64,000 nucleotides of DNA from Panopea generosa. Lineage: Eukaryota; Mollusca; Bivalvia; Adapedonta; Hiatellidae. The notes under the pieces are model-generated. The model saw only the letters and a program-made list of their open reading frames with translations. It was not told the DNA's origin and did not search any database. The stretch lies in contig CM055907.1 of assembly GCA_029582155.1 (NCBI GenBank), forward strand, positions 27,951,932 through 28,015,931. Direction: 5' to 3'. The translations under genes and the position numbers were made by a program. Of this stretch, positions 38,036 through 50,075 are shown piece by piece (the stretch's first letter is position 1; every line of letters begins with the position of its first letter).

Positions 38036-38640
38036 ATATATTAAATATAAAATATATATTAAATATTATATATGTTATCTACGATATTAAATATTATATA
38101 TGTTATCTACGATGTTAAATATTTTATATGTTATTTACGATGTTATATATTATATATGTTATCTACGGTGTTAAATATAAATATTATATATGTTATCTAC
38201 GATGTTAAATATTATATGTTATCTACGATGTTAAAAATAAATATTACATAGGTTATCTACGATGTTAAATATTATATATGTTATCTACGATATTAAATAT
38301 TATATATGTTATCTACGATGTTAAATATAAATATTATATATGTTATCTACGATGTTAAATATTATATATGTTATCTACGATGTTAAATATTATATATTTT
38401 ATCTACGGTGTTAATATTATATATTTTATCTACGATGTTAAATATTATATATGTTATCTACGATGTTAAATATTATATATTTTATCTACGGTGTTAATAT
38501 TATATATTTTATCTACGATGTTAAATATTATATATGTTATCTACGATGTTAAATATTATATATATTATCTTCGATGTTAAATATTATATATTTTATCTAC
38601 GGTGTTAAATATTATATATGTTATCTACGATGTTAACTAT
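38036..38640 (+). repeat. 28-bp minisatellite continuous with the 41-bp array
   Basis: About 20 copies of a 28-bp unit (TTAAATATTATATATGTTAT CTACGATG). The TGTTAAATATTNTATATGT core is shared with the 41-bp unit next door, so the shorter unit appears derived from the longer one. Confidence 0.88.
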
Positions 38641-39106
38641 TATATATGCCTTAGTTGAAGAGCTTTCGCTTCTTGTTCAGAAGTTTCTATTATCGATTCC
38701 AACTGTTTACGTCATACATTTTACAGGGACAGTGCAAAACAATACTTGTAGAGATATTTTTACAGCGTTTAAGAATGTGAATGTTACTTATAAAAAAAAA
38801 TCATAAAATATGGTCATGAGTATTCGTAAACCGCTGTGCTCAAACATTATAAACTAATATACATTTTATCTGTGTTTTTTTCCTAATCGGTGTTAACATA
38901 ACTTTCAGCATATAAAAAGTTTCATACTTAATTGTTTGGGAAGATTCAACGATTCATTTAAAGGAATCGAATCGGAAACAACGTCCTCTCGCAAATAAAT
39001 TGCTTATCCTTCTCAACCGGTGTCGGTGAGAAGAAAATGACCATTTCCTACGCCTGTATAATGATAAATAGTCAAAATGTACCTTACAATACATTTGTAT
39101 TTGTAG

Positions 39107-39265
39107 CGTTACCTCCAAATTTCGATATAACGAAATGCAACGAAACGACGTTCATGTGCCTGAGTCGGCTACAGTGCATTCCCTCCACAAACGCCTGCGA
39201 CGACACGCTGCAGTGTCACGACGGCAGCGACGAACATAACTGCAACTACTATAACTGGAACTCTG
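39107..39265 (+). CDS. Gene A exon: LDL-receptor class A module
   Basis: The acceptor TTTGTAG ends at 39106 and the donor CTCTG|GTAGG begins at 39266. The exon is 159 bp, phase 1 at both ends. It encodes all six LDLa cysteines: KCNETTFMC, LSRLQCIPSTNACDD, TLQCHDGSDEHNC. The acidic calcium site is intact (CDD...CHDGSDE). LDLa modules are calcium-stabilised extracellular ligand-binding folds of about 40 residues, and this one is full length. Proline-rich LPPNF precedes it as a linker from TSR2. It is followed by NYYNWNSG, which leads into the C-terminal exon. Confidence 0.92.
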
Positions 39266-39403
39266 GTAGGTGATGTACATGTTACACAAAACTTAATACA
39301 CTATGATATATATATCTAACACTTATATTTGAAGACAAATAAGAGATACGTATATTGTATTTACCCCTGCACCGGCATGATAGTATTTTTTATATATATC
39401 ACT

Positions 39404-39880
39404 CAAAGGTCAATGTCACTGTTGACATATATGGCCAAGGTTTACATTTTATGTCAAGCTTGCTCCATTATACTTACTGAGCTGAAGAATTTGCTTAAAG
39501 ACCTATCATCGTTAAACTTCACACGGACATTACCTTTATGAGATACTTGTTGATTGTTACATTAACATAAATATATACATGTATCACACAAAGGTCAAGG
39601 TCAGCGTTATCATATATGGTAAAGTTTACCTTTTGTGTGAATTTGCATCTAGTATAGAACTAAATTGCATGTAGTTAGTGCTGGTGTACCTGTGCATCGT
39701 CTTGAAACTTCACACAAGGCCTACTTTAATAAAATAGATGTACTTGATGATTTTAATGTATGTAGCACAAAGGTCAAGGTCAGCGTTGTCATATATGGTA
39801 AAGATTATAGTTTAATGTAAATATGTTTACAAAATATAGTACTAAATGGTGTTAGTGTTAATGTACATATACAACGTCGA
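39404..39880 (+). repeat. AAGGTCAAGGTCA-type tandem units in gene A last intron
   Basis: Three diverged units of about 180-185 bp start with CAAAGGTCAA at 39404, 39589 and 39768. Each carries a CATATATGG(T/C)(A/C)AAG block after the start. The core motif is the same as in the elements at 4072 and 46797, but the unit body differs. Confidence 0.7.
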
Positions 39881-39953
39881 GAATCTCTATATATTTCAAA
39901 TATAAAGCCTTTGTGAATACCTTAATGCATTTGTTGACTTGATTTGTTTTCAG

Positions 39954-40027
39954 GTGCAGGGACCATACCACTTTCACAAGTTTGGGCCATGGTGTTATCT
40001 ATTGTCATTGCGGTGATAATATTATGA
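39954..40027 (+). CDS. Gene A last coding exon: hydrophobic C-terminus
   Basis: The acceptor TTGTTTTCAG ends at 39953. The reading frame carried over from the LDLa exon gives GAGTIPLSQVWAMVLSIVIA VIIL and then TGA at 40025-40027. Small residues (NSGAG) just before a short polar spacer and a hydrophobic run of about 15 residues that ends at the stop, with no basic cytoplasmic tail, fit a GPI-attachment signal. A tail anchor is the alternative. This makes the product a cell-surface or released protein. The nearest AATAAA downstream is at 41238-41243, so the 3' UTR could be about 1.2 kb, but this is uncertain. Confidence 0.8.
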
Positions 40028-42776
40028 TGCCAAAATACAGACCTTGCACAAATATTATTCTGTTAATTCATGGGAGATAATTACGAATTATCTGTGATAC
40101 TTTCTGTGTAAAAGTTAACGTTAGTTGAAGTTTGAAACGTCCAAATACGTGGTTGGTAAACAAAGAAATACAAAAATATATATTCAACAAACATTTCTGT
40201 GCAGTGCTATGAAAAGAAGAATGTGTTCTTTCGAGCGGAAGTGATTATAAAAACATTTGTTTTTCAGCCATTGTTATTCGCATTTAGTTGTTCCATAAAA
40301 CCACATTCCGACCGACGGTCCGGTCTTCTGTCATACATTTTCAGTGTAATGTACAAGGGCGGTTCAGTAAGTAACTATATTTTAAGAAAAGTAAATTCGG
40401 AAACAAATCCTTGTCATATTAGGCTAGATCTTGCAAGTATGGACGATATGGTGTAGTTCCTCTTAAAGTTGTAATACGACAGATATGAACTATGCCATTG
40501 GCTTGTTGCAACACGTTTTGTCAACATACCCCAATTTATTTACTCTGTGATTTACGCAGTATTTTTTTTTGTTGTTTACTATTAATAGCAGTCAATCTCG
40601 TGTCATGGTGCTACTTAATTAGAACAGATATCTACAGAAAAAGCATTATTTATTCATGAAAATAATAACACGTTTTTGAATACAGTTGAATATTGACCCA
40701 CCCTAGTACAAAGCACAAGAAAATGTAAAACGGAAAAAAATCCAACAAAACCAGTTTGTTATTTTTCTTTTTGAGAATATGTTTTTATACATACACGTTT
40801 GTTTAGCATTGTAATATAAAAAATATAACCTTTTTGTATTTGAATGGAGACATTGTGGTATGTAGTACAAGTGTTTCTCATGTAGAACCATAGTGAATAA
40901 TTAATTTCTAATATGTTATTTCATTCTTATACAATGTAGTGATTGTACCAGTATATAAGATATAGTAACGCGTTATGGTCACACTTATTCGGATTCCCTG
41001 ACGGCCTTGACATCGACCAATTTAAACAAAGCATAGATATATTCCGCAGCCGTCCTGAAGGTCATAATAGCTCGTCTTCACGCGACTGTCAGTTTGGTAG
41101 TATATTCGAATATACACGTTTTTTCTTTGTTCCTTTGAAAATATAGCAGATCGTCACAAATATTTTCCAGTCGAAAAATACTTTATGAAGACTGTGTTTT
41201 TAAGAATTTCAACAATCTTTTGTATATTCCATTTATGAATAAACCGTTTTCATTGGCTGACATGCAATCACGTTTTATTGAGTATATTTTGAATTTTTGT
41301 CTAAGTTTTTAGTCAAAATTCATTTTTGTATCGGTACTTTTTATCGTTTAAGTAAAAAAAAAGTTCGAATACACATGAGTGCGTAGATACCTTGTATATA
41401 TACTACCTAAAACAAGAACTATACACGATGTATCTGTTTATAAAACACCCATATATTTTATTCAATGTGTTGATTCATATATCGTCCTTTAGTTGCAAAA
41501 ATGTACCAAGTGCCTTCTTATTTCATATACACTTGGTACCTTATTGCTCTAATGGGACGATATATCATTAAACATAAACTACCAAGGTTTGTTATCACCA
41601 AACAAAGTGTGTATTTATCTGACCACTTGACAGTTAATACTAGTTCTATAGTTTGCACTGACATGAAAATACTTCATAATCAAAACCGTGTATACCGTGT
41701 TTTTAATTAATATATAATTAATTAGTGACTTTTCTTCTATTGACCTCAGTGAAAGTAAATAGTTATATAACCACAAACATGAGCATGGTTCTCAGGTGAA
41801 GATTACAGGCCCGTTTGTTATGTATGTGAACTCATTAACAAACCCATGTGTTATTTCATTCAATTCATTTTTTGATTTTTCTATTGTATTCGTCTTTAAC
41901 ACATGTTTCTATATGAACAACCATGTAAATAATGATGAAATGTATATAAACTTTTATTTTTATATTAAAATACTATTAAATGCAGTTATTTGGTGAAAGT
42001 ATATGTGTGTGTTTCATAGTGTCTATATAATGTATACGTGGGTCTGTGTAAGTTGATGAGTTTATTATATAAATGGTTTGATTTACATTAAGCCATTCTA
42101 ATGAATTCGATACACGGAAGTGACAAGGGTATTACTAGGTAAAGATATATTAAAATAAAAGTAAATTTCATGTGAATATACTTCACACAAAATTTGTTTG
42201 AATACACATGTATACATGTGACATGTATTTCGTAAAAAGTAAACGAAGGACATTTAACAGAAATAAAGTATGCTATCTGGGATATATAGAAGTTAATATC
42301 AGTATAGGTATACTTCTAATGTATGCAACATATTACACAGTCGACCAAATCAAATAAATCAAGTACTGTAGTAAAGCCTTTGCTTCTAAATGAGAAATGT
42401 ACATTTTAATACATAGACAAATTTAGCCGCCGATCAACGAAACAAACTCCAGAAAGAATGAGAGAAAGCATTAGTGATGCAAATAGGTCCTTAAATATGT
42501 CAACGTTATCGGCATATTACTACAAGGGGAAATCGAATTTTTTAGACGAATGCGCTACTATGGAAACTATACAAGCAAAATCGATACCGTTTATATAGCA
42601 TAAAGCTAAATAATATGCGCACAATTTGATCGCGATTGAGTATAAAATACCGAAATTACATTTATCTGAAATGGGATCAGTCATTATACACTTATTAAAA
42701 TGTGTTAGCGTTATGAATGAGAATTTGAGGTTATATTTAAACGAATGTCGTTTTCAAAATACCTTTTAAAGGCACA
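40028..42776. other. Gene A 3' flank, no further gene recognised
   Basis: It probably includes the 3' UTR up to an AATAAA near 41238. No further exon or RNA gene was supported. Confidence 0.5.
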
Positions 42777-43340
42777 TTGTCTGAATTGTTTGATGTCCAT
42801 GGATCGTCTTTTCTCTCAAGAGCAACTGTTTCTGTTTGCTGGTGTTACAAAGATGATCCTCACACTGGTGGGTTTAGGTCGGCTGTTACTGCTGCAAACA
42901 TACCTATAGTACTTAAATTGCATCCAAGAATATGCGTGATACACCTTGAAAGATTTCTGATATATTTAGCATCTCATCGGCAGCTGTTCACTAAATTCAA
43001 CTGAATACCTGGAGTTAAAAACAATTTGTGATATATGGGCCGGTTTGATAATAAACAACGGACAAAAATATACCAACAAAAAAGACCAATCATTGCCAAA
43101 CGTTTGAGGAGTGCCAAAAAGGTACTATGCTCAATATGTGTTAGTTCTAGCTGTCAAGTCATTCACATTCCTGCCGCGAATGGTCGATCAGTTACTGGTC
43201 ACGTTTACAAAAGTTCTGCCTTGAAAAATGTCGAACGGTATATGAATATAGAAGACCAACAACCGGATGAGGAGGTGTCCGTCTCCTGCATGATAATTCA
43301 ACTACCAACAAGAGTTGTCAAGTAATTTCTATAAGAATAA
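42777..43340 (+). pseudogene. mariner-family transposase relic
   Basis: Two same-frame segments and one frameshifted segment together follow a mariner transposase. The first (42777-43004) has the helix-turn-helix region with the family hallmark DDPHTG, then RSAVTAANI. It is shortened and ends at a stop (43002-43004). The second (from 43035) has RPIIAKRLRSAKKVL, IHIPAANGRSVTGHVY. After a frameshift near 43273, GVRLLHDN gives the second catalytic Asp region (HDN at 43289-43297). The segment with the first catalytic Asp and the final D are not recognisable. No terminal inverted repeats were found nearby. It is a dead DNA transposon, not a cellular gene. Confidence 0.8.
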
Positions 43341-43639
43341 ATGATCGGTCAGCTAACACACTATGCTCCCCAGATAAGATTTTTTTAAATCAAGAAAGTT
43401 GCCTTACCGACGTTATATCTGGTTCCGCCTTTTCCAGTGTCTACCGAGTTACTATCTTGCGGGTTTCCGGCAATGTATTCCTCGTTTAGAAAAGTGCTTT
43501 TCGGTCAATGGAGGGCACTAAGAAGGATTGTACAAATCGGAATTAAACTTGACAAATTAATACTAAAAGTATTGACTTTTTTCTCAAAAATTCCGATTGC
43601 CCTTCGTAATACACGGTTATTTCCCTCAAGATAGCTTTG

Positions 43640-44800
43640 GTACAATTCTGGTTATATTCTATCGGTAATTGGTACAATTATGGTTATATTCTATCGTTAA
43701 TCGGTACAGTTCTGGTTTTATTCTATCAATAATTGGTACAATTCTGGTTATATTTTATCGATAATTGGTACAATTCTGGTTATATTCTACCGGTAATTGG
43801 TAAAATTCTGTTTATATTCTATCGATAATTTGTACAATTTTCACTATATTCTATCGAAAATTGGTACAATTCTGGTTATATTCTATCAATAATTAGTACA
43901 TTTCTGGTTATATTCGATAATCGGTACAGTTTCGTTGTATTGTATCAATTATTGGTACAATTCTCGTTATATTCTACCAATAATTTGTACATCTCTGGTT
44001 ATATTATATCGATAATTGGTACATTTCTGGTTATATTATACCAGTAATTGGTACAATTCTGGTTATATTCTACTAATAATTGATACATTTCTGGTTATAT
44101 TCCACTAATAATTGGTACAATTTTCGTTATATTCTACCAATAATTGGTACAATTTTCGTTATATTCTACCAATAATTGGGTACAATTTTCGTTATATTTT
44201 TCCAATAATTGGTACATTTCTGGTTATATTCTACCAATAATTGGTACAATTTTCGTTATAGTCTACCAATAATTGGTACATTTCTGGTTATATTCTACCA
44301 ATAATTGGTACAATTTTTGTTATATTCTACCAATAATTGGTACATTTCTGGTTATATTCTACCAATAATTGGTACAATTTTCGTTATATTCTACAAATAA
44401 TTGGTACAGTTTTTCGTTATATTCTACTAATAATTGGTACATCTCTGGTTATATTATATCGATAATTGGTACATTTCTGGTTATATTCTACCAGTAATTG
44501 GTACAATTCTGGTTATATTCTACTAATAATTGATATATTTCTGGTTATATTCCACTAATAATTGGTACAATTTTCGTTATATTCTACCAATAATTGGTAC
44601 AATTTTCGTTATATTCTACCAATAATTGGGTACAATTTTCGTTATATTCTTCCAATAATTGGTACATTTCTGGTTATATTCTACCAATAATTGGTAAGTT
44701 TCTGGTTATATTTTACCAAGAATTGGTACAATTTTCGTTATATTCTACCAATAATTGGTACATTTCTGATTATATTCTATCGATAATTGGTGCAACGTTA
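43640..44800 (+). repeat. 32-bp minisatellite
   Basis: About 36 copies of a 32-bp unit (TTCTGGTTATATTCTACCAA TAATTGGTACAA). Units alternate between TTCTGGTTATA and TTTTCGTTATA types, and a block of several units from about 43985 recurs near 44440, so higher-order duplication is likely. Confidence 0.93.
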
Positions 44801-45370
44801 ATCCCAGCTTCAATATTCCATTAAAGATTGTTTATTTCAATTTTAATAGAGAGTGAGATGGTTTCACAAATAATTGTTTGTTTTAGAGTAGTTGTTTTAT
44901 GATAAGAAGTTTAAATTAATCATGGTTAATATGTTTATAGGTAAAAACAGATTTACCGCATTTTACTGCCTGTTTGTTAAGGTCCACTGTATTGAGCCAC
45001 GTTTTGGTTATTCTGTATATCAGTAGTTATAGATATACCAAAGTTGGGTCTAGATCGTCATCATTGCAAAACCATTGCCAGGGTATTCCGATTCAACATG
45101 CTATTGTATAAATGTTTAAATTTGAATTTGTGAGTAATATTTTATTATTATCTTATATAAGAAAATAACATTCTGATGTATGGTCCGATATTATGTAACA
45201 ATAATGGTATTTAAACGTTTTAAAAATAGCTGTCATTGGGAGAAAATGAGAGCCGGTGTGTCATGATAATGATGTAAATGGCAATCATTTTAATTTTGTT
45301 TAAAAACTGATAATATCGTTAGCTTACAGCACGTTTTTTATAAAATGATTTCATTATACATGTATACATC
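44801..45370. other. Non-coding spacer between two arrays
   Basis: No feature recognised. Confidence 0.5.
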
Positions 45371-45374
45371 GTAA

Positions 45375-46685
45375 TATATCGGGAGATTGGCCATCGGTAC
45401 ATGTAAACATCAAGCGGTCATCGGTTCGTGTATAAATCATTCTATATTGGGAGATCGGTCATCGGTACGTATATACATTTTCGTATATCGGGAGTTATTT
45501 CATCGGCCTATGTTTACATCATCCTATATAGGGAGATCGGTCATTGGCACGTGTATAGATCATCCTATCGGTCATCGGCACATGTATACATCATCATTTA
45601 TAGGGAGATTGGTCATCAGTTGATGTATACTTCATCATATATAGGGATATCGGTCATTGGCACATGTATCCATCCTCGTTTATCTGGAGATCGGTCATCG
45701 GTTCATGTATATATCATCCTGTATAGGGAAATCGGTCATCGGCACATGTATACATCATCCGATATTGGCAGATCGGTCTTCGGTTCATGTATACATCATC
45801 CCATATAGTGAGATCCGTCTATATAGGGAGATCCGTCATCGGTTCATGTATACATTATCCTACATAGGGCGATCGGTCATCGGTTCATGTAAACATCATC
45901 CTATGTAGGGAGATAGGTCATTGGTTCATGTATACATCATCCTTTGTGGGAGATCAGACATCGACACATGTATACATCATCCGATATAGGCAGATCGGTC
46001 ATCGGTTCATATATACATCATCGTATATAGGGAACTCCGTCTATATAGGGAGATCCGTCATCGGTTCATGTATACATCATCCTATGAGGGAGATCGGTCA
46101 TCGACACATGTATACACCATCCGATATGGGCAGATCGGTCATCGGCATCCTATATAGGGAGATCCGTCTATATAGGGAGATCCGTCATCGGTTCATGTAT
46201 ACATCATCCTACATAGGGCGATTGGTCATTGGTTCATGTATACATCATCCTATGTAGGGAGATCGGTCATCGGTTCATGTATACATCATCCTATGGAGGG
46301 AGATCGGTCATCGGTTAATGTATACATCATCCAATGTAGGGATATCGGTCATCAGCACATGTATACATCATCCTATATAGGATGATCGGTCATTGGTTCA
46401 TGTATATATCATCATATATAGGGGGGTTGGTCATTGGTTCATGTATACATCATCCTATATCAGGAGATCGGTCATCGGCACATGTTTACATCATCATATA
46501 TCGGGTTATCGGTAATCGGCACATGTATACATCATCCTTTATAGGAAAATCGGTCATCGGTACATGTATACATCATCGTATATCGGAAGATCGGTCATCG
46601 GAACATGTATACATTATCGTATATATCGGGAGATCGATAATCGGCACATGTATACATCATCTTAAATCGGGATATCGATCATTGA
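45375..46685 (+). repeat. 41-bp minisatellite
   Basis: About 32 copies of a 41-bp unit (TATAGGGAGATCGGTCATCG GTTCATGTATACATCATCC). Partial units (GAGATCCGTCTATATAGG) recur at about 45812, 46030 and 46160, marking duplicated multi-unit blocks. The several overlapping frames on plus are artefacts. Confidence 0.93.
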
Positions 46686-46735
46686 AAATGATAAAAATAT
46701 TGCTTTTTCGACCTTTGAACGTCCACTTTTTTATT

Positions 46736-46763
46736 CCCCCCCCCACTCCCCCCCCCCCCCCCC
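46736..46763 (+). repeat. Poly-C tract
   Basis: Nine C, ACT, then sixteen C, followed by an A-rich run. It is prone to length error in any sequencing technology. Confidence 0.9.
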
Positions 46764-46796
46764 AAAAAAAAACAAACAAATAAATTTGGGTGGCAT

Positions 46797-48246
46797 ATAG
46801 TAATCGCAGCGTCCTTCCGTCCGTCATCAAAGTATCTCAAAGGTCAAGGTCACAATTTGAGTTTGTTTGACAACACTTTGAGTTTGTGTGAGATTTCGTT
46901 TCTGGCCTTTAACTTTATCATGCATAGATTGATTTTGTTGATACTTGCTACAAATGATTAATATAACATGATGATGTGTCGCGAGTAAGACCCACACCCG
47001 TACCTCAAACGTCAAGGTCATAATTTGAGTTTATTTGACAACACTTTGAGTTTGTGTGAGATTTCGTGTCCGGCCTGTAACTTTGTCATGCATAGATGAA
47101 TTTTAATGATACTTGCTACAATTGATCAACATAACATCATGACATGTCGCGAGTAAGACCCACACCCGTACCTCAAAGGTCAAGGTCATAATTTGAGTTT
47201 ATTTGACAACACTTTGAGTTTGTGTGAGATTTCGTTTCCGGTCTGTATGTTTGTCACGCATAGATGGGTTTTATAACTATTTGCTACAAATGATCAACAT
47301 AACATGACTTGTCGCAAGTAAGACCCATACCCATACCCAAAGGTCAAGGTGACACTTTGAGTTTGTTTGACAACACTTTCAGTCTGTTTGAGATTTCGTG
47401 TCTGGTCTGTAACTTTGTCATGCATAGATGGATTTTGTTAATACTAGCTACAAATGACCGACATAACATGACGATGTGTCGCACGTTACATCCAGAATCT
47501 CACTTCAAAGGTCAAGGTCACAATTTAACTTTGGTTGATGACACTTTCAGTCTGATTGAGGTTTCGTGTTCGGTCTGAAACTTTGTCACCTATGGATAAA
47601 TTTCAAAAACACTTGGCTCAATTCATCAGCATGACATTACAAAGTGTCACGTGTAAGACCCACATGCGTATCACAAAGGTCAAAGTCACTCTTTGAGTTT
47701 GTTTGACAACACTTTCAGTCTGTGTGAGATTTCTTGTCCGATCTATAACTTTGCCATCTATAGATATATTTTAAAAACACTTGGCTCTGTTGATAAAAAT
47801 GACATAATTTAGTGTCGCATGTAAAACACAGAACCTTTCCTCAAAGGTCAAGGTCACATTTTTAATTTGTTTGATATTGCATGTCTGGTCTGTGACTTTG
47901 TCTTTAACTTGGCTCAATTTATCAAGATGACATGACGACGTGTCATAAGTAAAACCTAGACACGGTCACACTTTGAGTATGTATGACAACACTTTGAATC
48001 TGTTTGATATTTCACATCTGTCCTTTAACTTTATCATACATGAATGGATTTCAAAAACACTTGGTTCAATTTATCAGTTGATCAACAATTGATCTGTTAC
48101 TTACATTTAGGGATTTTGAAATAGCTTGACACAAGTGATCAGCATGTCATGATAATGTTTCACCTGCATTTTAATGGGGGGGGGGGGGGGGGGGGGGGGG
48201 GGTAGGGTGTGGCGCATGCGACACTTAACAGTGACATTTCTTGTTT
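46797..48246 (+). mobile_element. AAGGTCAAGGTCA-type dispersed element, long copy
   Basis: The start (GTAATCGCAGCGTCC then CCGTCCGTC) and end (CACTTAACAGTGACATTTCT TG) match the copy at 4072-4424. Between them lie about eight tandem core units of about 167 bp. AGGTCAAGGTCA occurs at 46841, 47177, 47509 and 47845, spaced by two units, with imperfect versions between. A pure G-run of 27 (48176-48202) lies just before the 3' end. The two copies differ mainly in number of core units. Architecture suggests a pearl/Helitron-like non-autonomous element. Confidence 0.65.
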
Positions 48247-49387
48247 GTAATATTGATGCAATTTCAATGTGGCCAAGACGTTAATTCTTTCTTTATTTCA
48301 AATTTTCCTTTAATAATTTAAGATAAATGAAAATAAAAAATTCACAATTTTCAGATTTTTTAAATATACATGTATGTATTTGCAAACTAGACACCAAATA
48401 TAACCTAACAAAAATAAAGTAGACTTAATTTTCAAAAAAAATATCAGCTTAACGGCATAAACTCATCTTTTTTGTAATAAAAAAAAACTTGACCAATTTA
48501 CAAAATTGATGTTTAAATTGTAAATATATCATAGAGATTGTGTTTTAACAGCTTAAAACCCTTTGGCTGAAACATGAGCTCGAAACGGCTGTTTTGTGTA
48601 TCCTCAAATATTAATCATTACAACATGATTAATGTGGCAAGATAGCGAGTACACTTGATACGTCCCTCGGTGCGTTCTACACATCCAAACATGGATAATT
48701 ACAACAAAAGGATGAATACGTTGGTTGAATGTCTGTTTGCAAGATTATTCTTAGAAATCTTAGTTTGTTTCAAGTTTTAGAGAAAATCCGAGTTTAAGTG
48801 AATTCGCTTTGACACATAATTCGTAGTTGGCAAGATCATTATACTTGTTATATTCCATGACTGGCAAGTACAGCGATATTAGTATAGTTGTATTATTCAA
48901 CTTTAAGTTCAATTATTGTAATCATCATGTTACTATGTTAATAGATAAACAATGAATAATGTTTTGAAATGATTTACATACATACATACATATGTTGTTT
49001 ACCTCCCTTGTATGAGTATTCTTTTTTTGTGTTTATTGAAAACATAGTTGTTTTATAATGTATCAATATACATTTTTCAAAATTTTGTTTTTGTTCTTTC
49101 CCATTTATATACATATATATGCTATTGTATTTGATACAAATGTTCTGAAATATGTTTCTGTAATTAATGTATGGTAAAATGGAAATGTTTCATAAAAATA
49201 TATAATGAAATAAAAAGTTTTTATACTTAAACAAGTGTACTTGTAAATGTTAGAACACCTTGCGACGTATATAAATCGCAATATAATACATTAATATCTG
49301 ATATGATATTTAAAAGAATCACTTGGAAGTAAACAATGTAACTAAAAGATTTAAAAAGGACAGATTCCAATTTATTTGTCTACTCAA
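48247..49387. other. Non-coding stretch, nothing recognised
   Basis: AT-rich with homopolymer A/T runs. No feature supported. Confidence 0.5.
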
Positions 49388-49553
49388 GAATCTGATCTCG
49401 CCCGAATCAGGTCTATTTACCCCAAACCAACAAAGCAGGGAATTCCTTGTCTGTCCTACAATTCATAGCTATTGAATGCTTACTGAACTGTGACGTCATT
49501 TAAATGTTCCCTGAAATACATGATCAATCGACGTGCTCAAATGCAATGCTTTA
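49388..49553 (+). mobile_element. Dispersed repeat, copy 1 (pairs with 53965)
   Basis: It shares with 53965-54120 the ordered blocks CCCGAATCAGGT, ACAATTCATAGC, GCTTACT(G/A)AACTGTGACGTC and CAATC(G/A)ACGTGCT. Same orientation, no coding frame. Confidence 0.65.
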
Positions 49554-49904
49554 TTACAGACCCAATCAGGAGAGCTAGTTCCGTCTACAGATATATAATT
49601 TAAAAATATTTCGGTTATCATATATCAACAGAACTTATCATTTCTTTCGTTCATCAGATATTAACCCATCCTAGTTTGGTGACAACATTCAATATTTCGA
49701 ATATTGCCTGTGCGATGCAAGGCTGACCTATACCGCTGGTACATGCTTTACCATTAGAACAACTGTATTTGCAGCTTGACTCATTTTCTGTTCATGTAAG
49801 GACAATACAGTAGGACTGTTAGTTTAATATGCATGTTCGGTATTTGGAAATTATATTAATGTTATTTTATACGACATAAACACAACACTAAAATGAAACA
49901 ATTG

Positions 49905-50075
49905 TGCGTTAATGGGATAAACGATAGTGCGTTATGGTGATTAAGGATGGTGCGTTATGGGTATTAACGATGGTGCGTCATAGGGATGAACGATGGTGCG
50001 TCATAGGGATGAACGATGGTGCGCCATGGGGATTAACGATGATGCGTCATGGGAATTAACGTCGATGCGTTAATG
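49905..50075 (+). repeat. 23-bp repeat
   Basis: Seven to eight copies of GATGGTGCGTCATAGGGATG AAC. Confidence 0.9.

Larger units (their letters stand above)
30587..40027 (+). other. Gene A model: TSR-TSR-LDLa surface protein
   Basis: Proposed five-exon plus-strand gene: 30602-30650 (start, tentative), 34978-35169 (TSR1), 36324-36494 (TSR2), 39107-39265 (LDLa) and 39954-40027 (C-terminus and stop). Every junction is GT/AG and phase 1, so each exon is a module that could be skipped or duplicated without frame loss. Lengths 49+192+171+159+71 plus stop give 214 residues. The order TSR-TSR-LDLa matches the N-terminal half of complement C6-type proteins, but here the chain ends in a hydrophobic tail with no MACPF domain. 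The cellular role is unknown. An extracellular adhesion or recognition role is inferred from the modules only. The first intron holds the 51-bp array, the second most of the 69-bp array, the third the 41/28-bp arrays and the fourth three AAGGTCA-type units. Confidence 0.7.

Noticed and set aside
43437..43634. 65-codon frame after the mariner relic
   Set aside because: I could not align it with the C-terminus of a mariner transposase, so it was left out of the pseudogene.
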